Shown piece after piece: positions 7,854 to 14,810 of a DNA stretch of 26,738 nucleotides (position 1 is the first letter of the stretch; the number at the start of each line of letters is the position of its first letter). The DNA is taken from the NCBI GenBank assembly GCA_023432465.1, contig JAEYUO010000105.1, forward strand, positions 1 through 26,738, given 5' to 3'. A program made the position numbers and the translations under genes. This DNA is from Planctomycetota bacterium. Its GTDB lineage: Bacteria > Planctomycetota > Phycisphaerae > Phycisphaerales > UBA1924. The notes under the pieces were generated by a model. That model searched no databases, had not been told where the DNA came from, and saw nothing but the letters and a program-made list of their open reading frames with translations.

Positions 7854-8087
7854 TCAGCGGTCGCGGTCGGGCACGCTCGCCATCGCCGGCGCATCGTCCG
7901 CGAACACCGCGCGCCCGAGCCCGTCGCTTGCGAACATCAGGCCGCGCTGTGTCGCTGGGGTCGGGTGAACGGCCATCGGTTCGTTGGAAGCCAGGTTCGC
8001 GGATGAGCCCTGCCCGCCCCCGCACCCACAGAGCACGAGCGCCGCACCCGTCGCCATCACCGCCGCTGCCGTACGTCCGCGCTTCAT
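7854..8087 (-). CDS. Small lipoprotein of unknown function
   Basis: A 77-residue protein starting MKRGRTAAAVMATGAALVLC, with lipobox LCGC giving lipidated Cys22 and a Gly/Ser linker after it. The mature part (about 55 residues) is unstructured-looking and ends in an acidic and then charged tail, PDRDR. The start at 8087 has GGAG eight bases upstream on the minus strand, and the frame upstream of it is probably untranslated. Its stop lies only 4 bp from the stop of the pseudokinase gene, so the two genes converge. It interrupts the T6SS-like block on the opposite strand. I do not recognise a family. Confidence 0.65.
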   Translation of the reverse strand: MKRGRTAAAVMATGAALVLCGCGGGQGSSANLASNEPMAVHPTPATQRGLMFASDGLGRAVFADDAPAMASVPDRDR

Positions 8088-8097
8088 GGTGGTTTCT

Positions 8098-8119
8098 CCG
8101 GTCAGCCGGGGGAGACCGG
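8098..8119 (-). promoter_or_regulatory. Hairpin over the ribosome-binding site of the small lipoprotein
   Basis: CCGGTC at 8098-8103 pairs with GACCGG at 8114-8119. On the minus strand the 3' arm overlaps the GGAG Shine-Dalgarno sequence of the gene starting at 8087, so folding could limit translation. The stem is only 6 bp with a 10-base loop. The remaining spacer, 8120-8327, shows no clear promoter or RNA. Confidence 0.3.
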
Positions 8120-8327
8120 CCGCACGATTTGGATCGTCCATAACCCGTTCCGGGTGTATCGCGCTTCCAAGCTCCTGTGTTGGTGAACGCGTTGGTGCTC
8201 GCGCATTCCGCGCATACTCCCTGACCCCCCACCTCCGGAGATTGCCGCTCGCGTCTTGGTCCGGTAAAGTCAGATCCCTGGCAATCCCCTGGCCGCGCCC
8301 CTTCTTCCCTCGCACACGAGACCTCCA

Positions 8328-8903
8328 TTGGGACACGATCCCGACCGCACCCCTCCTTCCCCGTCCGCGACGGACCCGCTCGCCGCCGCACTGCAGCTCG
8401 CGCCCGGCGAGAGCATCTCCCCGGAGGCCGCCGCGCGGATCGCCGCGCTTCTGGTGGACTTTGCCTCCAGCCTCGACGCGGTCGGCTGGAGCGCGTGGCG
8501 CGCGGTTGCGCCCAACTCCAGCATCAAGCGCGGCGAACCCATCCGGCAGTCTCTAGCGCGATTGGCGCGCAACGAGCCCGATGCCGCGGCCACCGCCGCA
8601 AGAGACGTCGAGCTCTTGCGGCAGCTCGCGGCCGCCCTGATCGCGGGCATCGGTCAGGCCGGGCGCCAGTTCGCCCAGCGGCAGGCCGAGCGCCTCGCCC
8701 CCGCGCAGATCGAATCCGCCGCGAAGATGGCCAGCAGCCGCGGCCTTGCGGACCTGATGATCTCCCACGAGGCCAAGTGCTGGCGCAAGTACGTCGAGCT
8801 CGCCTCCGGCAGCGATGCCGCCGCGGTGGAGCGGGAGCTGCTTGGCGCGGTCGCTTCGTTCGCCGAGTCTCTGCTCAAGGGCGCGGGCGGGGGTCGCCCA
8901 TGA
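8328..8903 (+). CDS. TagH C-terminal-like protein lacking the FHA domain
   Basis: A 191-residue cytoplasmic protein from TTG 8328; there is no in-frame ATG and the ribosome site is weak, so the start is uncertain. After a disordered Pro-rich start, the pattern follows the C-terminal region of T6SS FHA proteins (TagH/Fha). SPEAAARIAALLVDFASSLD and the Arg-rich stretch after it fit the 'G-x-LLR...V-x-GL...L-x-aR' helix. AALIAGIGQAGRQFAQRQAERLAPAQIE fits the 'gmraal...rFdPxxLE' segment. KCWRKYVELASG fits the conserved 'ARxWExYxxxY' segment. TagH proteins normally carry an N-terminal FHA domain that reads phosphothreonine; none is encoded here or in the sequence just upstream. Its stop overlaps the tssL start (ATGA), showing an operon with tssL and tssM. 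Family membership is inferred from pattern only. Confidence 0.72.
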   Translation: MGHDPDRTPPSPSATDPLAAALQLAPGESISPEAAARIAALLVDFASSLDAVGWSAWRAVAPNSSIKRGEPIRQSLARLARNEPDAAATAARDVELLRQLAAALIAGIGQAGRQFAQRQAERLAPAQIESAAKMASSRGLADLMISHEAKCWRKYVELASGSDAAAVERELLGAVASFAESLLKGAGGGRP

Positions 8904-9601
8904 CGATCCTGGATTGCTGCGAGCCGCTCTTTCAGTGGGCGTGCCGCCTGAACCGGGCCATCCGCAAGGGCGTTGCGCCCGCCGCGGCCGCCTCCGCCGC
9001 CGAGGCACGCAAGCTCCTGGCGGAGTGCGGCGAGCGCGCCCGATCCGCGGGCATCGCTGATGCATTCACGCGCCTTGAGCCTGTGCTGGTGTACTTCATC
9101 GACTCCGTCGGGCTCACCAGCCCGGACCGCGCCACCTGGCCCAGCCTCGCCAAGGAGCGGGGGCTCGACGACGGCAAGGAGGAGTTCTTCGACCGTCTGG
9201 ATGAAGCCCTGCGCGATCAATCGGCGCAGGCCCCGCAGACCCTTGCAGTCTTCTATACCTGCATGGGCCTTGGCTTCACGGGTTGGTATGCCGGTCAGCC
9301 CGAGGTCCTCCGCAAAAAGATGCAGGACCTGGCGGCTCGTCTTCGACCGATGATCGATGCCGACCCCACGGCCCGCGTTACGCCCGAGGCCTACGAGCAT
9401 GTCAACACCGCCGACCTGACCGAGCCCCCTTCTCGCCGACTTGGCGCGGTGGTCATCGCCGCCGTCGGCCTGGCGATCACGCTTCTCGCGGCGAACGCTG
9501 TCGCCTATCTCCAGAAGCGATCGGAGCTGAAGGGAAGCCTCGACACAATCATCAACGCCGCCTCGGATGCCGGCGCAAGCAGCGGGGGAGCCAACCCATG
9601 A
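8900..9601 (+). CDS. tssL: Type VI secretion TssL/DotU-like inner-membrane protein
   Basis: A 233-residue protein from ATG 8900, overlapping the previous stop by ATGA; the open frame to 8495 is read-through. The cytoplasmic domain at 1-180 carries the DotU signature: an N-terminal helix (CEPLFQWACRLNR), a long helix ending in LEPVLVYFIDSVGL, then WPSLAKERGLDDGKEEFFDRLDEAL, matching 'W...GGExFFxxL', and VFYTCMGLGFTGWY at 118-130, matching 'LCLxLGFxGrY'. A single TM helix lies at about 182-204, close to the C-terminus, with a short tail and no OmpA-like peptidoglycan-binding domain. TssL partners TssM in the T6SS envelope complex, recruits the baseplate in classical systems, and has a relative in type IVb secretion. 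Its stop overlaps the tssM start by ATGA, so synthesis of the pair is probably coupled. Confidence 0.9.
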   Translation: MTILDCCEPLFQWACRLNRAIRKGVAPAAAASAAEARKLLAECGERARSAGIADAFTRLEPVLVYFIDSVGLTSPDRATWPSLAKERGLDDGKEEFFDRLDEALRDQSAQAPQTLAVFYTCMGLGFTGWYAGQPEVLRKKMQDLAARLRPMIDADPTARVTPEAYEHVNTADLTEPPSRRLGAVVIAAVGLAITLLAANAVAYLQKRSELKGSLDTIINAASDAGASSGGANP

Positions 9602-12600
9602 GCGGCATCGGCTCGGCCATCGCACGCATGCCCCGGTCCGCGCAGCTTGGCGCGCTCGTCGCCGTCGCCCTCGTGCTCGCGATTGTCGCGGGCGTGATTG
9701 GCGGGATGGCCGCGGCGATCACGGTTCTTCTGGGCGCGGCCGTCGTCGGCGGCGCGGTGTACGGCTACCGGGCGTTTCTGCACCGTCGCGATGAGAAGCA
9801 GGCCTCGCCGTTCGCGGATCTGCTCGCGGGCTCGGCCGCCGGCCCGACCCGCATCGCCGAGCCCGCCCGGCGCGCCCGGCTTGATGAACTGCGGCACAGC
9901 TTCGAAACTGGTCTGGAGAAGTTCCGGGCAGCGGGCAAGAGCCTGTACTCGGTCCCGTGGTATGTGCTGATCGGCGAGCCCGGCTCGGGCAAGACCGAAG
10001 CCGTGCGGCACTGCGGCGTGGGCTTCCCGCCGGGATTGCAGGATGAACTCCAGGGTGCGGGCGGCACGCTCAACATGTCCTGGTGGTTCACGAATCAGGC
10101 GGTCATTCTTGATACCGCCGGTCGCCTGCTGTTTGAGGATGTCGAGCCGGGCTCCACGAGCGAGTGGCAGGAGTTCCTCAAACTGCTCAAGAAGTCGCGC
10201 CCCAACTGCCCCGTCAACGGGCTGCTGGTCGTCATCCCGGCCGATTCGCTTATCAAGGATTCTGATGAGGCGATCGATGCCAAGGCCGTGCGACTCGCGG
10301 GCCAGCTTGACACGATCCAGAAACTCCTGGGCGTGCGATTCCCGGCCTACGTCGTCATCACCAAGAGCGATCTGGTCAACGGCTTCCGCGAGTTCTTCGA
10401 TCGCACCGATGACCCACGCGCTGCCAACCAGATCCTCGGCTGGAGCAACCCCGATCCGCTCGATGCGCCCTTCCGGCCGGACCTCGTCGATGACCACCTG
10501 CGCACCGTTGAGCACCGCCTGATCCGTCGCAGGCTAGGGCTGCTCATCGACCCTGTGCACACCGATGATCCGCGCAAGCCGCGCCTAGATCAGGTTGATG
10601 CGCTCTACGCCTTCCCCGAGAGCCTGTCGCGGCTCGCGCCGCGCCTGCGCCGCTATCTCCAGAAGATGTTTGTCGCGGGCGAGTGGTCGGCGCAGCCCCT
10701 CTTTCTCCGCGGCATCTACTTCACCTCAGCCCTGCGCGAGGGCGCAGCGCTGGATGCGGACCTTGCCGCCGCGCTCGATGTCTCGCCCGACAAGCTGCCC
10801 GATGGCAAGATCTGGGAGCGAGAGCGTGCGCTCTTCCTCAAGGACCTGTTCCTCAGCAAGGTCTTCCGCGAGAAGGGCCTTGTCACGCGTGCCGCCGACA
10901 CGGCGAGCCTGCTCCGCGCCCGCGCGGCGATGCTTCTTGGCGCGTGCGCGGTTGGCCTCGTCGTCATCGGCGGGCTGACATGGCTCGGCGCAAGCGGTCT
11001 TCAGAAGGCGGCGGTCGAGCCAGCGAAGTTCTGGTCCGCCGTCGCGTCCGCCATCGAAGCGGGCAAGGCCCCAAGCGTCGAGCCCGGCCGCCCGCCGTAT
11101 CGCCTGCCCATTGTCTCCAAGGCGATCGTCACCGATGAAGACTTCAAGTATCGCGGCGATGCCGCCGACGCTTCACTCCTTCGCGGCCTGCCGCTCGATG
11201 AGGACTCGCGCCGCATCGGCGCGCTGCACACCGCACTGAAGCAGCGGGCGACCGAACGCATCTCCGTCCCCATCATCTTCTACCCCGCCGCGATCATCAC
11301 CGGCGATGTCTCCGGCAGCCTCCTTGCGACCGATCGCCTCGCCGCGAGCCGCGCCGCGTTCGAAGCCGGGGTCGTGCGTCCGCTCACCGAAGCCGCGGCG
11401 GCCAGACTCTCCGCCGAAGCCGCGGCCGACCGGCCGTGGATGCCCGAATCCACGGCCGCGCTGGAGCAGCTCATCCGCATCGAGGCCGCCCGTATCGGCT
11501 CGCTCCGGTCCGATGCCACGCCCATCATCGTCGATCCGCTGCTGCGTTTCGCACTCGTCGGCAACGACGGGTATCACATCGAGGGAGCGTCCGAAGATGC
11601 CCGCGAGCTGCAGCGGGTGGCCGATGCCTTGTATGCGGGACAGGCTTCGGGAGTCTGGCCGCCGCTCTCCGTCGCCATCGATCGTTCCGCATTCATCGCC
11701 GCGTGCGTGGATCGCTTCTCCGCCTCGATCGATGCCGCTTCCCGATCCGCCGCGGGGCCCGCGGGCCGGCTGATCAACGCGCTGGAGTCGTTCGATGCCG
11801 GCGAGCAGCGCTTCACGGACTCTCTGAGCGCGAGCCAGCCCGGTGCGCAGTGGGTCGCGGAGGTCGATGCGCTCCGAACGATCGCGGCCCAGGCGACCGC
11901 GCTCCTCCCCGCTCTCTCCGGGCGCACGCTGGATCAGGCGGCCATCCAGGACTCGGCATCCGAGTCTTCCCGCCTCCGCGATGATGCCCAGCGATTGCTC
12001 GACCTGATCACCAGCGCGGGCGACAAGTCCCCCGCGCTCGCGCAGTCCGGCCAGACACTCAAGCAGGCAATCCAGAACGCCTCGACACGCCGCGTGAATC
12101 TCGAAGCGCTCTCCGCCCGCGCGGTGGCGCTGTCGCAGGCGCACCTTGGCCGGGGTGTGGAGCCGCTCTTTGCCGCGCGTCTCAAGGTCTATGAGTCGAT
12201 CTCGACGCTCGCCGAGGCCATTGATGAGCCTGTTCCAGCGCTCGCCATCGGCGAGGGCGCTGCGTACTTCTCCGAGGTGGACAGCGCAGCATCCAATGCC
12301 CGGCAGATTGTCCGTGCGGCTCTCCCGGGCTCAGAGACCGATCCTCGCGCCCGCGCGTGTCTTGCAGCGATCGAGGCCGCCGCGAACGCTCGTCGCGCCG
12401 CCATCGCCGCCGCGTACACGATCTCCGGCACGCTCGATGAGCAGACGCTCCGCGCTGCGGCTGCGCGGCTTGCAGATGATCTTCCCCCGCAGCAGTTCCC
12501 GCTGATCCCGCTCGCCCGCGCGGGCGGATCAGTCGATCCGGCGTTTGAGCCTGCCGCCGCGGCCCCCATCATCGCCGAAGTGCTCGCCGCGGCCAAGGCC

Positions 12601-13812
12601 GCCCCGCAAACCAGCCTCATGTCCCGATCCGGTTCGACGGCGGTTCACGCCTACATCCGTGCTGCGTGCACCGCTTGGACGGACGGGCTTGCCGAAGTGA
12701 CCGCCCCGGACGACTCGCTTTCTTGGGATCAGTTTCAGAGCAACCTCGGCTCCGCCGGCCGCGCACCCTCCATCCGCGAGGGCCTCGCCGCCGCGTCCAT
12801 ACGCCAGGCCCAGGCCGCGGACACGATTTCCGCGGCAACCGTTGGCGCAATGCTCCCAGCGGATACGCGTCAGGCAGTCGAGCGGCTCGCCCGCATCGGC
12901 TCCGCCTCTGTCGCGGCAACCGCGAACCCGTCGCTTGATGCAGCTCACGACAGAGTCCTTGCGAACTGGAAGGCGCTCGGGTCCGATGCCGCCGAGGCCA
13001 AGCGCCGCCTGGTCGCGGCCCTTGCCACCCCGACTGGCCCGCAGGACTACCTCGTCACGTCGCTTGCCGATCCGCGCGAGACCGATCTTCTCGCCCGCTG
13101 GTGGCGGTCGGTCTCGATCGCGGGGATTCGTACGCTCGCGAGAGATTCCGGCGGCGCTTCTCCCGCCGCCAGAAGCCGCTTTGCCAAGTTCCCCCTGGCC
13201 CGCTACGACGCCGCGGCGGGGCAACTCTCCCCAGCCGAGGTCATCGAGGCCCGCGCCGCCGCATCACCGACTCCCGGCGCGAACACCGCGGTCGCCGATG
13301 CGATCCGTGACCCGGATATCGCCGCGGAGCTGCGGCTGCTCTTGCAGGGCGCTGGCGGCGGCCCTGCGATCAACCCCGCGATGCTCGCGGTCCTGCCCGA
13401 GCGTGCCGACCAGCGATTCGCCTGCACGGCGGAGTTGATCCCAGATCCCGCAGGCCCCGCCTTCGCAGCGATTCGGATTCGCCAGCTCGGTGCCGAGACG
13501 CGCACGGTCGCGGCGACGCCCGGCGGCCCTGCCTCGATCGGCCGGATCGACTACCCCGGCGCGAGCGTGCAACTGGAGTTCCTCGCGTCCAATGCTCCTG
13601 ATGCGCAGCCCGTCGCCACGGCGTCGATTCCCGGCCCATGGCTGGGACTGTGGATGGTCGGCGCTCAGGGCGGCAGGCCCCTGACCCCGACGGATCGCCG
13701 TGTGTGGGAAGTCCAGCTCCCCGTCGAGACCGCCGCCGGTCCGCGATCGATGCGGATGCAGCTCCGCTTTGAGGATCGGGAACTCCCAGACCCTGCCCTC
13801 TGGCCTCGCTAA
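9598..13812 (+). CDS. tssM: Type VI secretion TssM/IcmF-like inner-membrane NTPase
   Basis: A 1404-residue protein starting at ATG 9598, overlapping the tssL stop. Two N-terminal TM helices (about 14-62) are followed by a cytoplasmic P-loop domain. It has SVPWYVLIGEPGSGKTEAV (Walker A GEPGSGKT at 126-133), the conserved GGTLNMSWWFTNQAVILDTAGR with DTAGR at 172-176, W-x-x-FLKLLKKSRP, PVNGLLVVIPADSL, and the guanine-type TKSD at 255-258. A third TM lies at about 445-467. The remaining 930 residues are periplasmic and helical, ending in a beta domain (GPWLGLWMVG through PDPALWPR) that fits the TssM C-terminal domain contacting TssJ. Length is usual for the family (about 1100-1300) or slightly longer. 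The intact NTP-binding motifs show selection for function, in contrast to the degraded kinase and FGE domains nearby. Confidence 0.93.
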   Translation: MSGIGSAIARMPRSAQLGALVAVALVLAIVAGVIGGMAAAITVLLGAAVVGGAVYGYRAFLHRRDEKQASPFADLLAGSAAGPTRIAEPARRARLDELRHSFETGLEKFRAAGKSLYSVPWYVLIGEPGSGKTEAVRHCGVGFPPGLQDELQGAGGTLNMSWWFTNQAVILDTAGRLLFEDVEPGSTSEWQEFLKLLKKSRPNCPVNGLLVVIPADSLIKDSDEAIDAKAVRLAGQLDTIQKLLGVRFPAYVVITKSDLVNGFREFFDRTDDPRAANQILGWSNPDPLDAPFRPDLVDDHLRTVEHRLIRRRLGLLIDPVHTDDPRKPRLDQVDALYAFPESLSRLAPRLRRYLQKMFVAGEWSAQPLFLRGIYFTSALREGAALDADLAAALDVSPDKLPDGKIWERERALFLKDLFLSKVFREKGLVTRAADTASLLRARAAMLLGACAVGLVVIGGLTWLGASGLQKAAVEPAKFWSAVASAIEAGKAPSVEPGRPPYRLPIVSKAIVTDEDFKYRGDAADASLLRGLPLDEDSRRIGALHTALKQRATERISVPIIFYPAAIITGDVSGSLLATDRLAASRAAFEAGVVRPLTEAAAARLSAEAAADRPWMPESTAALEQLIRIEAARIGSLRSDATPIIVDPLLRFALVGNDGYHIEGASEDARELQRVADALYAGQASGVWPPLSVAIDRSAFIAACVDRFSASIDAASRSAAGPAGRLINALESFDAGEQRFTDSLSASQPGAQWVAEVDALRTIAAQATALLPALSGRTLDQAAIQDSASESSRLRDDAQRLLDLITSAGDKSPALAQSGQTLKQAIQNASTRRVNLEALSARAVALSQAHLGRGVEPLFAARLKVYESISTLAEAIDEPVPALAIGEGAAYFSEVDSAASNARQIVRAALPGSETDPRARACLAAIEAAANARRAAIAAAYTISGTLDEQTLRAAAARLADDLPPQQFPLIPLARAGGSVDPAFEPAAAAPIIAEVLAAAKAAPQTSLMSRSGSTAVHAYIRAACTAWTDGLAEVTAPDDSLSWDQFQSNLGSAGRAPSIREGLAAASIRQAQAADTISAATVGAMLPADTRQAVERLARIGSASVAATANPSLDAAHDRVLANWKALGSDAAEAKRRLVAALATPTGPQDYLVTSLADPRETDLLARWWRSVSIAGIRTLARDSGGASPAARSRFAKFPLARYDAAAGQLSPAEVIEARAAASPTPGANTAVADAIRDPDIAAELRLLLQGAGGGPAINPAMLAVLPERADQRFACTAELIPDPAGPAFAAIRIRQLGAETRTVAATPGGPASIGRIDYPGASVQLEFLASNAPDAQPVATASIPGPWLGLWMVGAQGGRPLTPTDRRVWEVQLPVETAAGPRSMRMQLRFEDRELPDPALWPR

Positions 13813-13832
13813 ACTCCTTCTCGCGGCCGTTC

Positions 13833-14795
13833 TTGTTCCCCGCACCGACCGGAGGCGTCGCCATATCCCGGCTCTTCAAGCGACTGTTCACCGGTCTGAG
13901 AGGTTCCTCCGGAACCGCCTCGGGCGTCACGCTCGGCGCGTTCGGGAAGCACCCCGCGTTTGATGACCACCTTGAGGACCCTGGGCTCGCTTCGCCCGCG
14001 CTTGTGGATGCCCGGCGCATCCTCTACGCCGATGCCATCCGCGCCATCATCGACGCGGGGACGTGGGAACGCCTCGAACCCGGGCAGCGGCTCGACGGCT
14101 TCGATCACACGTTCCTGTGGTCCCTCACGCGCGCCGATGACATCCTGCTCACCGGCAGGCTCATCCCCAGCCGCGATGCCAAGGGGCGCGACAAGTACCC
14201 GCTCGTCCTGTGCGCGGAGATTCGATCCCCCGGCGCGCCGGGCGCTGTGCCCACGGCGATTCGCCGGCTCGATGCGCTCGCCGAGGAATGCGCGACCGCT
14301 CAGACGCGGGCGGACTTTGTCTCCGCCGTTGATGCCGCCCGCGCCAGTGCATCGACCATCCTGTTTCTCAGTGAAGCACGCCCCTCGGCCGTCGAGATCG
14401 TCGAGGGCTTCCGCAAGGCGGGGGCCGATGCCGAGGAGTGCTTTGCACGCTGCTTGTACGCCCTGCAGCGAGAGCTCTCCCCCGTTGCCAATCGTCAGAC
14501 CGCCTCGGGCACCGGCCACGTCCGTCTCCCCCTCCCCGACGGAATGGCCGATGCGCCCTCCCTCTGCGGGTGGCTTGCGATCATCCGCCGATGGATGCCC
14601 GACCTCCCCGGAACACTGCTCATCAAGCCCCGCACCCAGCCCTGGATCGATGCCCTCGTCCCGATCCCCCTCCCCGCGCAGCTCGCCTGCATCCGCTCCG
14701 CCGCCTCGCTCGTACCGCTGGCGTGCGATGTGCCCTACAACCTCGACCCACGGATCATCCAGCAGGCCCGCGAACTGGCAAGCTCGCTGAAGTAG
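13833..14795 (+). CDS. tagF: Type VI secretion-associated TagF/ImpM-like protein
   Basis: The open frame encodes up to 320 residues from TTG 13833. GAFGKHPAFDDHLEDPGL (35-52) fits the 'GxyGKlPaxGDF' start of TagF. GRLIPSRDAKGRDKYPLVLC (108-127) fits its 'GvlxPSxDxvGRxyPl' block. The rest is an alpha/beta domain with a PLP-rich C-terminus. TagF is a cytoplasmic post-translational repressor of T6SS in P. aeruginosa, acting beside the PpkA/PppA phosphorylation pathway. The gene follows tssM by about 20 bp and precedes the next gene by 15 bp. The start is unclear: TTG 13833 has no ribosome site, whereas GGAGG at 13851-13855 sits seven bases before ATA at 13863 (residue 11), so a rare ATA start is possible. 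Confidence 0.85.
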   Translation: MFPAPTGGVAISRLFKRLFTGLRGSSGTASGVTLGAFGKHPAFDDHLEDPGLASPALVDARRILYADAIRAIIDAGTWERLEPGQRLDGFDHTFLWSLTRADDILLTGRLIPSRDAKGRDKYPLVLCAEIRSPGAPGAVPTAIRRLDALAEECATAQTRADFVSAVDAARASASTILFLSEARPSAVEIVEGFRKAGADAEECFARCLYALQRELSPVANRQTASGTGHVRLPLPDGMADAPSLCGWLAIIRRWMPDLPGTLLIKPRTQPWIDALVPIPLPAQLACIRSAASLVPLACDVPYNLDPRIIQQARELASSLK

Positions 14796-14810
14796 GAAGT
14801 TGAACCGCAC

